From Acinetobacter towneri DSM 14962 = CIP 107472 (GTDB lineage Bacteria; Pseudomonadota; Gammaproteobacteria; Pseudomonadales; Moraxellaceae): a DNA stretch of 62,328 bases. The stretch lies in the NCBI RefSeq assembly GCF_000368785.1, contig NZ_KB849683.1, forward strand, positions 8,023 to 70,350, written 5' to 3'. The notes under the pieces were generated by a model, which did not search any database, was not told the origin of the DNA, and saw nothing but the letters and a program-made list of their open reading frames with translations. Every line of letters begins with the position of its first letter. The stretch's first letter is position 1. The position numbers and the translations under genes were made by a program. Below, one piece after another: positions 51,101 to 60,196 of the stretch.

Positions 51101-51709
51101 GTGTTTGGAAAAACGCAACGCGGTGTATCTGAACGACCGAATAAGCCCAAAAAACCACTAATTCCAACGTGGTTAGGCACACTCGTGGTGATTTTAATCG
51201 TGTTGTGTTTTGCTGTAGCCTTAATGCTATGGAAACCGTGGGCACCTGTACAGCCTAAAGGGCAAATCAATTCTGAGCATTATCAGGAAGATACCAACAA
51301 AGACTATCGTTTTTATGATTTGCTGCCACAGCAACAGGTTACCCCAATTCCTGAGCAAGCGGTGCCTGAAACACAGCAACAGAATACCGTAGTCATTGTT
51401 GAAGCGCCTGCTGCTGTAGAGGCGCCAGCGGCCAGCGAAGCCAATGTTGGTCTGACAGAAATGCCTGCCCCTGTGGTACAAGCCAGCTATATTCTACAAG
51501 TGCGTAGCTATACCGACCCAGATGCTGCAGATGCACGTCGTGCCGAAATTATTTTGAATGGTTTATCGGCAGATGTAGTGAAAAGTGTAGAAGGTGGTGA
51601 AACTTGGTATCGGGTGATTTCAGGCCCTTATGATTCAGCCGATGCTGCAGTGATTGCTCAGCAAACTTTGCAGCATAGTGGAATTGATTCAATTGTCGTG
51701 AAACGCTAA
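51101..51709 (+). CDS. SPOR-domain protein (FtsN-like)
   Basis: The 202-residue protein starts at GTG 51101 after an AGAGGAAG ribosome site. It has a short basic cytoplasmic N-terminus, one membrane helix (about 24-45), a Pro/Glu/Ala-rich periplasmic linker, and a C-terminal SPOR domain (about 128-202; SYILQVRSYTDPDAADARRAEI ... WYRVISGPYDSADAA). SPOR domains bind denuded septal peptidoglycan. It is co-transcribed with argS, an arrangement common for FtsN-like proteins. Confidence 0.9.
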   Translation: MFGKTQRGVSERPNKPKKPLIPTWLGTLVVILIVLCFAVALMLWKPWAPVQPKGQINSEHYQEDTNKDYRFYDLLPQQQVTPIPEQAVPETQQQNTVVIVEAPAAVEAPAASEANVGLTEMPAPVVQASYILQVRSYTDPDAADARRAEIILNGLSADVVKSVEGGETWYRVISGPYDSADAAVIAQQTLQHSGIDSIVVKR

Positions 51710-51741
51710 GCCTCATTGTTATCAATCGACCAAAATCAATT

Positions 51742-51769
51742 AAAAAAAGATGCCTCGGCATCTTTTTTT
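51742..51769 (+). terminator. Terminator of the argS-SPOR operon
   Basis: Stem aaaaaaagatgcc/ggcatcttttttt with loop tc. Confidence 0.9.
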
Positions 51770-51804
51770 AGGTCTATAGAACGATGTACTCACAAAAATC
51801 ATCG

Positions 51805-52458
51805 CTAGATTTGCATTAACTGCTGCTCACGTTCGCGTGCACGCTGAAATGCAGGACGCTGTTCCACGCGTGCCAAATAAGCCGCAATCTGTGGATAATG
51901 ATGCCCGGTACGGCTTTGCAATGCTTGGAGCGGGAAACCCATTTGAATATCGGCAAAAGAAAAATCCCCTGCAAAATAATCATGTTTGCCCAAATAATCT
52001 TCTAAATAAGCAATATGATCTTTTAAACGAGGCTGAATAAACCCTGCTTTAACACCTGCAGTAATTTTTTGCGCCATTGGTCGAACTAACCATGGCACAT
52101 GCTGCGGCACATTGGTCATCACCAATTGCATCACTAACAATGGCATTAGCGAGCCTTCGGCATAATGCATCCAGTATTGATATGCTTGCTGTGCTGAAGC
52201 CTGCTGCGGTTTAAACTGCCTTTGCGTATCATAATGCTGCTGCAAGTACTCCAAAATGACTGCAGATTCTGCAATGGTCTGCTCTGCATCCGTCAAAATT
52301 GGTGCTTTACCCAATGGGTGAATCAGCTTCAATTCATTGGGCGCACTTAAATTGGGCTGACGGTGGTAAAACTTGATTTCATAGTCCAAACCCAGCTCTT
52401 CGAGCGCCCACAAAATGCGGAAAGAGCGGGATTGATCAAGGTGGTGTAAAGTAATCAT
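51805..52458 (-). CDS. Glutathione S-transferase family protein
   Basis: The 217-residue protein has an N-terminal thioredoxin-like domain (MITLHHLDQSRSFRILWALEELGLDYE, then LGKAPILTD and the TIAESAVILEYL motif with the glutathione-binding Glu-Ser) and a helical C-terminal domain ending FQRAREREQQ. The catalytic residue is probably Ser10 or Ser12. Substrate unknown. It has no operon partner. Confidence 0.93.
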   Translation of the reverse strand: MITLHHLDQSRSFRILWALEELGLDYEIKFYHRQPNLSAPNELKLIHPLGKAPILTDAEQTIAESAVILEYLQQHYDTQRQFKPQQASAQQAYQYWMHYAEGSLMPLLVMQLVMTNVPQHVPWLVRPMAQKITAGVKAGFIQPRLKDHIAYLEDYLGKHDYFAGDFSFADIQMGFPLQALQSRTGHHYPQIAAYLARVEQRPAFQRAREREQQLMQI

Positions 52459-52527
52459 AAACGTCCTATTTTGTTTTTATTACATCTGTTTTAAGTGATT
52501 GTTATATCTTCTGTTTCACGCAACATT

Positions 52528-52557
52528 ATAAAAAGGCATGTCCTGCATGCCTTTTTA
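52528..52557 (-). terminator. Terminator of the pirin-OsmC operon
   Basis: Stem ataaaaaggcatg/catgcctttttat around tcctg. Confidence 0.85.
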
Positions 52558-52581
52558 TAAGAGACGGATTCAACTCTAGGT

Positions 52582-52980
52582 TTAACCCAATTCAGTACGA
52601 ATTTCCACACTGCGTAACAAGGTTTTCGTCACAGGTGTTTTTTGACAGATATTCAGTACTTTTTGCTGTAATTCTGCATCTAACGCTGCTTCAGTTTGCA
52701 CACGGCGTTCAATCCACTCCTGCCCTTCCTGATTGGTAAAGAAGTCCGCCTCGACCTGAATTTTGCCAAAATCCAAACCCTTATGCTGTGCATACATACG
52801 CAAGGTAATCATGGTGCAAGCGACCAAACTGCTACATAACAGATCATAAGGTGCAGGACCTGCATCTTGACCACCTAACTTTTCAGGCTCATCTACCTTC
52901 CATTGGTGCTGACCACTTTGGATCTGACCTTGCCATGCCGTGTCTAAACTGCGTACCTGTGCTGTGCCAATCTTGGCCAT
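52582..52980 (-). CDS. OsmC/Ohr-family protein
   Basis: The 132-residue protein has the OsmC-like layout: a beta N-terminus, GPAPYDLLCSSLVACTMITLRMYA with a Cys in the central helix, and a C-terminal CQKTPVTKTL with the second Cys. These two Cys residues are the reactive pair for organic peroxide reduction. It lies 32 nt after the pirin gene at 53013 and shares its terminator, so the two form an operon. Confidence 0.88.
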   Translation of the reverse strand: MAKIGTAQVRSLDTAWQGQIQSGQHQWKVDEPEKLGGQDAGPAPYDLLCSSLVACTMITLRMYAQHKGLDFGKIQVEADFFTNQEGQEWIERRVQTEAALDAELQQKVLNICQKTPVTKTLLRSVEIRTELG

Positions 52981-53012
52981 AAGATGCTCCCTATAGATTG
53001 ATATTCCATCAT

Positions 53013-53960
53013 TTATTTTGATGCACGCATTTTTGCGGGGAAAGTCGGCGCTTCTAAACGTGGTCCATCGTAGTCTGGTATTGTGCCAAAACGAGGATCA
53101 TGATTGACCCATTGCTCACGTGCAATGCTGAGTTCCTCTTGGGTACGACCGACGAGATTCCACCACAACAAAATTGGCGACTCAAAAGGTAAACCGCCCA
53201 ATAGCAACAGACGCGCACCCGCATGTAAATCTAGCTGAATTTCGGTTAAGCCCGGTTCAAGCACCAGCATATTTTCATCGTTTAATTCATGCCCATGCAC
53301 AGTGGCTGTGCCTTCCAGCATCATCAAACCATATTCAAATTTAGGATTCAGCGGCAAACGGGTTGTCGTGCTGGTTTCACTATAAATATCTACCCCTAGC
53401 AACTCACTATGTACTAATACTGGTGAAGTGGTATTTAAAAATTCACCAACTAAGATGGTAAATTCCACTCCATCTAGCAAAACCACAGGCAAGTCAGGGT
53501 AATGATCAAAACGTGGCGCCATATTGCGCTGATCATCAGGTAAAGCAATCCACAGTTGCGCTGTATGCATGTGTGTTTCGGTGTCGGGAGCAACTTCGGT
53601 ATGTGAAATACCATAACCCGCGGTCATTAAATTAACCTGTTTGGGACGAATCAATTGCTTAGTACCCAAACTGTCAGTATGCATAATGCTGCCTTCAATC
53701 ATCCAGGTGAATGTTTGCAAACCAATATGTGGATGCGGCCCGACATCTAAGCCTTCACCTTGTGGAAAATTAACAGGACCTGCGTGATCTAGAAAACACC
53801 ATGCCCCAATCATGCGTTTATGCCGACTCGGTAAAGCACGTTTAATTAAAGTTCCCTGCCCAATTTCAGCACTACGCAGTGGAAATTCCTGTATAAATTG
53901 CTTGACGTACTTATCACAATCGTCTGAATTGGAAAGCTCGGTATAATTGCTGTTGCTCAT
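53013..53960 (-). CDS. Pirin family protein, second copy in the window
   Basis: The 315-residue bicupin has the pirin blocks HPHIGLQTFTWMIEGSIMH and QVNLMTAGYGISHTE, with metal-binding His residues. It carries a 40-residue N-terminal extension and a DPRFGTIPDYDGPRLEAP C-terminus typical of a different pirin subfamily from the gene at 25814. Linked to OsmC, it may serve in redox stress. Substrate and regulation unknown. Confidence 0.9.
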   Translation of the reverse strand: MSNSNYTELSNSDDCDKYVKQFIQEFPLRSAEIGQGTLIKRALPSRHKRMIGAWCFLDHAGPVNFPQGEGLDVGPHPHIGLQTFTWMIEGSIMHTDSLGTKQLIRPKQVNLMTAGYGISHTEVAPDTETHMHTAQLWIALPDDQRNMAPRFDHYPDLPVVLLDGVEFTILVGEFLNTTSPVLVHSELLGVDIYSETSTTTRLPLNPKFEYGLMMLEGTATVHGHELNDENMLVLEPGLTEIQLDLHAGARLLLLGGLPFESPILLWWNLVGRTQEELSIAREQWVNHDPRFGTIPDYDGPRLEAPTFPAKMRASK

Positions 53961-54205
53961 CCTATACCTCTTATATTTCTGTAAATTCCTTGACTATTAA
54001 ATATAGTAAATCACTAACGAAGAGCAAGATGAAATTTGTTGTTCTGATTTTTATGGTTCAAACTTGAACTACACCTTAAAATATATGGCATAATTTTGAC
54101 CAAAATTTAAAAAAATAGAGAAAATACCCAAATTTAGGGAGGTTATTTTTTCTGCATTTTGCGCATAATCCTCACTATAAGTTGTCAATTTGAGTAAATA
54201 TCGCT

Positions 54206-55498
54206 ATGTCTGTAAAAGCTCGAATGGGGGAACAGACCCGTTCGAAGATTTTAAGCAATCAGGAAGCCTCAGAAAAACTTTTAAAAACAACTGAGTGTGA
54301 TCTTGAAAACCGACAAGCAATTGAAAAAGCATTGCAGCACCCTGCTGCGCAACTCCCGCCGCAATTTGAAACACATTTTTATCAACACCAGAATTTACAT
54401 CAGCGTCGTTATTTACGCCAAGTCAATTACATTGGGCAAATGACGTTCCTGCTGTATTTCTTTATCGATTATTTCATCATTCCAGATGTCACTACACTCT
54501 CGGCCACACTCCGTCTCAGTGCTGTTGTATTGGCGCTGATTGGCAATTATTTCTGCTTTAAATTGATCAAAGATATTCGCCTGCTAGATTTAATTTTACC
54601 GGTCAGCGCCACACTGTGCTGCGGTATTTGGTTCTATATCCTGTCGCAATCACAAAGCCCTTGGATTTCCACTTATGTGTATGCCTCGGTCATTTTTGTG
54701 CTCATGGCGAACCTATGTATTCAAGTGCGTTTCCGCCCTGCGGTCTACAATTCATTGGTCATGAGCGTACTCATGTTTTTGGGGGTGATTTCCCTCACCA
54801 ATTTGCAGGATGCCTTAGTTTTTATGGTGGTGTATATCCCTGTATGTTTGTTGAGTTTGTATATCAGTTGGATCAACACCCTAAATGCCCGCCATCACTT
54901 TTTACGCAGTTTGCTGGATGACTGGAATTTTCATACCTTGCAAGCCTTGGCACACACCGATGAACTGACCCAACTCAATAACCGACGTCAGTTTGTACAC
55001 ATGGCAGAACACAAAATTCATGCATGGCCTAAATCTGAATCGGTCTGCTTACTAATGTTTGATGTCGACTTTTTTAAACAAATTAACGATACCTATGGGC
55101 ACGATATTGGAGATCGGGTCTTACAAAATATTGCAGACATTGCTCGTAAAGAAATGCGCCGCAAGGATATTTTGGCACGCTTTGGCGGTGAAGAGTTTAT
55201 CGCTCTGCTTAGTGAAACCAGCTTAGATGAAGCACTGATGATTTCAGAACGCTTAAGACAAAAAATTGCTCAGCATGAAATGTGCATTGATAAAAAATGT
55301 TTTAATTTCACTGTCTCCATTGGAGTATCCAGTTTAAAACCACAACAAACCGACTTACAGACCCTAATTAAAGAAGCCGATTTGGCCTTATACCAAGCCA
55401 AACAACGTGGACGAAATTGTGTCATCAGTTTTGATGTGGGGATGCCTGAGCCCCCTAAATCTACGGTAAAAAAAGAAATTAAATCTTGGATTGTTTAG
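54206..55498 (+). CDS. Membrane-bound diguanylate cyclase (GGEEF)
   Basis: The 430-residue protein has an N-terminal cytoplasmic segment (to about 75), five to six membrane helices (about 78-225) and a C-terminal GGDEF-type domain. The active motif is GGEEF (327-331) with RRKD I-site five residues earlier, so it should synthesise c-di-GMP with feedback control. It shares no sensor similarity with the cyclase at 35046. ATG 54206 follows weak AT-rich leader sequence. Confidence 0.92.
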   Translation: MSVKARMGEQTRSKILSNQEASEKLLKTTECDLENRQAIEKALQHPAAQLPPQFETHFYQHQNLHQRRYLRQVNYIGQMTFLLYFFIDYFIIPDVTTLSATLRLSAVVLALIGNYFCFKLIKDIRLLDLILPVSATLCCGIWFYILSQSQSPWISTYVYASVIFVLMANLCIQVRFRPAVYNSLVMSVLMFLGVISLTNLQDALVFMVVYIPVCLLSLYISWINTLNARHHFLRSLLDDWNFHTLQALAHTDELTQLNNRRQFVHMAEHKIHAWPKSESVCLLMFDVDFFKQINDTYGHDIGDRVLQNIADIARKEMRRKDILARFGGEEFIALLSETSLDEALMISERLRQKIAQHEMCIDKKCFNFTVSIGVSSLKPQQTDLQTLIKEADLALYQAKQRGRNCVISFDVGMPEPPKSTVKKEIKSWIV

Positions 55499-55505
55499 CA
55501 GGCAT

Positions 55506-55535
55506 AAAAAAGAGCACATGGAGTGCTCTTTTTTT
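55506..55535 (+). terminator. Terminator of the diguanylate cyclase gene
   Basis: Stem aaaaaagagcac/gtgctctttttt with loop atgga. Confidence 0.9.
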
Positions 55536-55555
55536 ATGTGCAAGAGGAAAGCTAG

Positions 55556-55780
55556 CTGCCGCAAGCATCTTGCACCCATTTTAAAAGCCGTGCTTTAAAA
55601 TGGGCTCATGTCGTAAAACTGGCAAGCAGCAGTGCTGCTTGAAACCCCTAGCTGCCGCGCGCATAGCGCTTGGCGTAATTCAGGCACGAAGCAGTGCTTC
55701 GTGAAATCCCGACTGCCGCGAGCGTAGCTCTTGGCGTAAATTTGGCTAAAAGCTATCGCTTTTAGAAAGCCCAAATTTAC
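55556..55780. repeat. Tandem hairpin-repeat cluster (REP-like)
   Basis: Three units begin CTGCCGC (55556, 55652, 55713) and share ctgccgc-AGC-cTTGGCGTAA followed by a strong hairpin and AAA-CCC. Hairpins are at 55575-55604 (30 nt), 55623-55641 (caagcag/ctgcttg), 55685-55703 (cacgaagc/gcttcgtg) and 55746-55765 (ctaaaagc/gcttttag). Stem sequences differ but pairing is kept. The last hairpin is extended by gtaaatttgg/ccaaatttac and reaches the guaA stop codon. Confidence 0.8.
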
Positions 55781-57345
55781 TCCCATTCAATGGTTGCAGG
55801 TGGTTTAGATGATACGTCATAAACCACACGTGAAACCTCTGCAATTTCATTCATGATGCGCGTTGAAATACGGTCAACCAAATCATACGGCAAATGTGCG
55901 AAACGTGCTGTCATAAAGTCCACTGTTTCTACAGCACGAAGTGCAATTACCCATGCATAACGACGACCATCGCCGACGACACCAACAGATTTCACAGGCT
56001 GGAATACCGCAAACGCTTGTGCTGTTTTGTCATACCAACCACTTGCACGCAGTTCCTGCATGAAAATGTCATCGGCTAAACGTAAAATATCTGCATATTC
56101 TTTTTTCACTTCACCCAAAATACGCACGCCCAAACCTGGACCTGGGAATGGATGGCGGTAAATCATGCTGTGTGGCAAGCCTAAAGTGGTGCCAAGTTTA
56201 CGAACTTCATCTTTAAACAAGTCACGTAATGGTTCAACCAATTCAAAAGCTAAATCTTCTGGTAAACCACCCACGTTGTGGTGTGATTTAATCACATGCG
56301 CTTTGCCTTGTTTGCTGGCTGCAGATTCAATCACGTCTGGGTAAATCGTACCTTGTGCCAAGAATTTCACGCCATCCAGCTTACGTGCTTCTTCGGCAAA
56401 AACTTCAATAAATTCACGACCAATGATTTTACGTTTTTTCTCTGGATCAACTTCGCCAGCCAATGCACCCAAGAAACGCTGTTCAGCGTCGGCACGAATC
56501 ACGCGAATCCCCATGTTTTCTGCAAACATTTGCATCACTTGATCGCCTTCGTTCAAGCGCAACAAACCATTGTCTACAAATACACACGTTAATTGATCGC
56601 CAATGGCACGGTGCAATAACGCAGCAACCACAGATGAATCGACACCACCAGACAAGCCAAGCAATACTTTCTCATTGCCAATTTGCTGACGTAATTGTTC
56701 TACACGCAAGTCGATAATGTGTTCTGGTGTCCACAAACCACGACATCCACAAATTTGATGTACGAAGTTAGACAGTAATTCTGCACCTTTAGCCGTGTGC
56801 GTTACTTCTGGGTGGAATTGAATACCATAGAAACGGCGTGTTTCATCAGAAATCATCGCCACAGGGCAGCTTGGTGTGCTAGCCGTAATTTGGAAGCCTT
56901 CTGGAATGCGTGCCACTTTATCGCCATGGCTCATCCAAACGTGCAATTGGTTTTCACGATCTTGCAAGTTACCAATCAGTTTGTCACGTACCAAAATATC
57001 GACTTCGGCATAACCGAATTCATGTACTGAACCCGCTTCAACTTTACCGCCCAGTTGTTCTGACATGGTTTGTAAACCATAGCAGATACCCAGTACAGGT
57101 ACGCCTAAGTTAAATACAATTTCAGGTGCGCGTGGACTACCCGCTTGGTGAACACTTTCAGGTCCACCCGATAAGATAATACCGTTTGGATTAAATGCAC
57201 GAATGTCTTCTTCCGACATATCGTAGGCATACATTTCAGAATATACGCCCGCTTCACGAACACGACGTGCGATCAGCTGGCTATATTGCGAACCGAAATC
57301 CAGAATCAGGATACGATCTTCAGTAATTTGAGTATTGGTAGTCAT
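55777..57345 (-). CDS. guaA: GMP synthase (glutamine-hydrolysing)
   Basis: The 522-residue two-domain enzyme has an N-terminal class I glutamine amidotransferase with nucleophile Cys88 (LGICYGLQ) and the His-Glu pair in QFHPEVTHT. The ATP pyrophosphatase domain (PP-loop LSGGVDSSV) and the C-terminal dimerisation domain ([13 protein letters not shown] ... PPATIEWE) follow. It converts XMP to GMP. ATG 57345 (MTTNTQ) is chosen; another in-frame ATG lies three codons upstream, neither with a clear ribosome site. Its last codons lie in the hairpin cluster. Confidence 0.97.
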   Translation of the reverse strand: MTTNTQITEDRILILDFGSQYSQLIARRVREAGVYSEMYAYDMSEEDIRAFNPNGIILSGGPESVHQAGSPRAPEIVFNLGVPVLGICYGLQTMSEQLGGKVEAGSVHEFGYAEVDILVRDKLIGNLQDRENQLHVWMSHGDKVARIPEGFQITASTPSCPVAMISDETRRFYGIQFHPEVTHTAKGAELLSNFVHQICGCRGLWTPEHIIDLRVEQLRQQIGNEKVLLGLSGGVDSSVVAALLHRAIGDQLTCVFVDNGLLRLNEGDQVMQMFAENMGIRVIRADAEQRFLGALAGEVDPEKKRKIIGREFIEVFAEEARKLDGVKFLAQGTIYPDVIESAASKQGKAHVIKSHHNVGGLPEDLAFELVEPLRDLFKDEVRKLGTTLGLPHSMIYRHPFPGPGLGVRILGEVKKEYADILRLADDIFMQELRASGWYDKTAQAFAVFQPVKSVGVVGDGRRYAWVIALRAVETVDFMTARFAHLPYDLVDRISTRIMNEIAEVSRVVYDVSSKPPATIEWE

Positions 57346-57509
57346 GACAAACAACTATAGAAAGGCAAACGAATTAAGCGCGCTATTCTAGCATTTTTCC
57401 ACGCCTTGCGCACACTATTCAGACAATCCTAAAAATGGCTATTTTTCTTCGTGATATTGCAGTGACCACATACTCTAAGTTTTAAAAGACTATGCATTTT
57501 CTATGGCAT

Positions 57510-57538
57510 AAAAAAAGCAACCTTCTTGAAGATTGCTT
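57510..57538 (-). terminator. Terminator of the DoxX gene
   Basis: On the minus strand, stem aagcaatctt/aaggttgctt with loop caag and seven T. Confidence 0.8.
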
Positions 57539-57569
57539 AAATTGTTGAGCTGATGTGGAAATCAATGAC

Positions 57570-57992
57570 TTACTTTTTTGCTTCCAAAAGATGGTCTAGA
57601 CTTATTTTGCCTGCACCGTAAAGCATGATGTAGAAGAAACCGCCAGCCAAACCAATATTTTTCATAAAATTCAGCGCATCTTCTGGTGCAGCATGGAATA
57701 AAAATGCAGTTAAAAGACTAAAAACACCTAAACCCAAACCCACGACACGTGCTTGTAAACCGAATAGAATTGCCAAACCACCACCAAGTTCTAGCAAAAT
57801 CACCAAAGGTAGCAATGAACCTGAAACACCCATAGCTTGCATATAGCCCACTGTTGCATCATAGCCTGCAATTTTTCCCCAACCAGATACAATAAATAAA
57901 TACGCTAAAAAAGCACGTGCAAATAAACTTACAATGGCTTGCACACTTGCTTTTTCGACCACACTTTTTAACACAACATTTGGATTAAACAT
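57570..57992 (-). CDS. DoxX family membrane protein
   Basis: The 140-residue protein has four membrane helices. It shows the DoxX pattern FLAYLFIVSGWGKIAGYDATVGYM and LVILLELGGGLAILFGLQARVVG, plus the FMKNIGLAGGFFYIMLYGAG C-terminal block. DoxX proteins are small membrane components linked in some bacteria to thiol or quinone redox. No partner gene is adjacent. Confidence 0.9.
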   Translation of the reverse strand: MFNPNVVLKSVVEKASVQAIVSLFARAFLAYLFIVSGWGKIAGYDATVGYMQAMGVSGSLLPLVILLELGGGLAILFGLQARVVGLGLGVFSLLTAFLFHAAPEDALNFMKNIGLAGGFFYIMLYGAGKISLDHLLEAKK

Positions 57993-58223
57993 CAGATCAC
58001 CTATATTTTTGATTCATTCTTGAAGACAAATACATCTTAGTTTTTTCAAAATTCAGGATAAATACGCATTTAAAAGACATGTTGTTGCATCTATGCAACG
58101 AAAAAGAACCGATGTGGCTGGTCTAGCATCCCTAAAATCACTGTGAAAATTATTTACCTTTTCATACTGACTTTCAACGTCTGGACTGCTAGGATTTGAG
58201 CACACTTTCGCTTGTTTTTCCCC

Positions 58224-58859
58224 ATGGAACTGATTGATTTTATCTTACACGTCGATGAGCATTTGCTCGAATTCATCACCCAATATGGGGTATGGATTTA
58301 CGCTATTTTATTCCTGATTATTTTTGTAGAAACAGGCTTGGTGGTCATGCCGTTTTTACCTGGCGATAGTTTGCTGTTTGCAGCAGGCGCACTGGCTGCA
58401 TCGACAGGAGTGATGGATCCGTGGATTTTGGGTATTTTATTGTTTACTGCTGCGGTACTCGGTGACACCCTGAATTACCATATTGGTAAATATATTGGTC
58501 CACGGGTTTTTGAACTGGAATCACGTTTTATCAATAAAAAACATTTGATCGAAACCCAGAAGTTTTTTGAGCGACACGGCGGAAAAACCATTATTTTTGC
58601 GCGTTTTGTGCCTTTTGCGCGTACCTTTGCGCCCTTTGTGGCGGGTGCAGGCAGCATGAATTATAAATACTTCCTAACCTATAACGTAATTGGCGCTTTT
58701 TGCTGGATCGCGTCGTTTATTACACTCGGTTATTTGTTTGGCAATATGCCAATAGTGAAAGACAATTTCACCCATTTAATTTTCGGCATTATTATTTTAA
58801 GTGTCTTGCCTGGAGTGATTGGTTTTATTCGCCAAAAACTCAAGAAAAAACCTGCTTAA
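58224..58859 (+). CDS. DedA family membrane protein
   Basis: The 211-residue protein has the DedA/SNARE-associated layout: FVETGLVVMPFLPGDSLLFAAGALA near residue 35-60, then FFERHGGKTIIFARFVPFARTFAPFVAGAGSM with the two essential Arg residues. About five membrane helices. DedA proteins act as undecaprenyl-phosphate or phospholipid flippases. ATG 58224 was chosen over a TTG four codons upstream. Confidence 0.93.
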   Translation: MELIDFILHVDEHLLEFITQYGVWIYAILFLIIFVETGLVVMPFLPGDSLLFAAGALAASTGVMDPWILGILLFTAAVLGDTLNYHIGKYIGPRVFELESRFINKKHLIETQKFFERHGGKTIIFARFVPFARTFAPFVAGAGSMNYKYFLTYNVIGAFCWIASFITLGYLFGNMPIVKDNFTHLIFGIIILSVLPGVIGFIRQKLKKKPA

Positions 58860-58955
58860 GTTGTGTAATTCTTTGGGCATGCCTGTTACAGCGCTGCCCT
58901 CATACATTCAAAACAGGTGAGATGATTGCTCAACTCACCAAAAGTCTCTAAATCT

Positions 58956-59546
58956 TTAGAAAAAACGTGCCACCACAGGCAGCATACACACCACCAACAG
59001 CAAAGCCGAGCCTTTATATAACAGATCTGCCGTCACTTTATTGGTTTCTCGCGCCAAAACTGCTCGCCCAAAAGACATCCAAAATAACGCTGTTGGCAAT
59101 AAAATCAGACCAAATAAGACATAGACCATAGCAAAGTTGGTCGGGTTATCCCACGTTTCTGTAGGAAAAATACCTGCAGCAAATAACAAGGCTTTTGGGT
59201 TTTTAAAAGTCGAAAAAAATAATTGTGCAGGGCGAATGGCAGAGTGTTTTTGACAATGTTGCTCTAAATGTGACTGCTTCCATAAATGAAAAGCCATCCA
59301 AAACACATAGCCTGCGCTTAAAACATGCAGTATATCAATTAAATAAGGCCAAATTGGCGCACTCAAATGAATGAATAACGCCCACAGACTAATGGCATAC
59401 ATATAACCAAAAAACTCTGCGGGAATCAGCAGACTGGTTTTGGCAATGCCTTGTTGGTGGGCTGAGCTTGCCAATAGCGCATTGGTCGGGCCAGGAATCA
59501 TCAAGACCGCAATCATTGCTAGGACAAAGAGCCAACTTTCAATCAT
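58956..59546 (-). CDS. LysE/RhtB-family exporter
   Basis: The 196-residue membrane protein starts MIESWLFVLAMIAVLMIPGPTNALL, carrying the PGP signature in helix 1, and has the FKNPKALLFAAGIFP second signature. Six helices are predicted. It is related to, but clearly different from, the exporter at 14420. Substrate unknown. ATG 59546 places helix 1 at the N-terminus; the upstream frame to 59639 is less plausible. Confidence 0.87.
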   Translation of the reverse strand: MIESWLFVLAMIAVLMIPGPTNALLASSAHQQGIAKTSLLIPAEFFGYMYAISLWALFIHLSAPIWPYLIDILHVLSAGYVFWMAFHLWKQSHLEQHCQKHSAIRPAQLFFSTFKNPKALLFAAGIFPTETWDNPTNFAMVYVLFGLILLPTALFWMSFGRAVLARETNKVTADLLYKGSALLLVVCMLPVVARFF

Positions 59547-59733
59547 AAACACCAGAGCATGCAAATCAAAAATAGGAGCACACCTTATATGAAAGCCATT
59601 GAAAATGACAAGTTTTTCTATCTGGCAGGACTGACCCAAGGGTGTAAATAGAACAGAAAATAAAATTAAGTTTTTGTTTTTAAAATATTAGATTGAGATC
59701 AACCTTGAATTATCTTGCTACATTTTTTAAGCA

Positions 59734-59760
59734 ATGGTGCTGCACAAATGGCAGCACCAT
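59734..59760 (-). terminator. Hairpin after the lipoprotein gene, possible terminator
   Basis: Perfect 10-bp stem ATGGTGCTGC/GCAGCACCAT with a 7-nt loop. No immediate T run follows on the minus strand, so termination is uncertain. Confidence 0.5.
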
Positions 59761-59787
59761 AGACAAAATATTCGCAAATCCTAAAAT

Positions 59788-60183
59788 TTAAGATGTTACA
59801 GGTTTGGGCTTAACAATAATCGGGCAAGCTTTAAATTTTGCTGCTTGCACAATGGCTTCTTGCTCACCTAAAAGACGTGCCAATTCTGTTCTTTTGGTAT
59901 TGGATGACTGTCCCATATTGACAGAAACACTCGGTGCAACGCCCCAACCGCCACGGCTGCCCCAACCACCGCCTAAACCGATACCCACACCAACACCTGT
60001 ACGTTTCGGTGCTTCAACACCGCTTTCAATATATTGCTGAATACGGTTATATTCGCTTTGTAATTGTTGGCAATTCAAAGCCTGATAATGTGTAGGCGAC
60101 ACATAGCTAGGTTTCACTGTGGTCGCACAAGCCCCTAGCAATAAACTACTTGCCGCGACAAGACCAATTGCAAATGTTTTCAT
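59788..60183 (-). CDS. Glycine-rich lipoprotein of unknown function
   Basis: The 131-residue product has a lipoprotein signal with lipobox LLLGAC (Cys19) after MKTFAIGLVAASS. Then come a Gln/Tyr-rich segment (ALNCQQLQSEYNRIQQYIE), a glycine/tryptophan stretch (GVGVGIGLGGGWGSRGGWGV, about 75-94), and a charged C-terminus with TELARLLGEQEAI. It follows the parA-like gene by 13 nt with an AGAGGTAG ribosome site. Anchored facing the periplasm; no family recognised. Confidence 0.75.
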   Translation of the reverse strand: MKTFAIGLVAASSLLLGACATTVKPSYVSPTHYQALNCQQLQSEYNRIQQYIESGVEAPKRTGVGVGIGLGGGWGSRGGWGVAPSVSVNMGQSSNTKRTELARLLGEQEAIVQAAKFKACPIIVKPKPVTS

Positions 60184-60196
60184 GTCTACCTCTGTA

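Noticed and set aside
55556..55780. Possible CRISPR array
   Set aside because: Units are few, unequal in length (96 and 61 nt), and the variable parts are palindromes rather than unrelated spacers; no cas genes.
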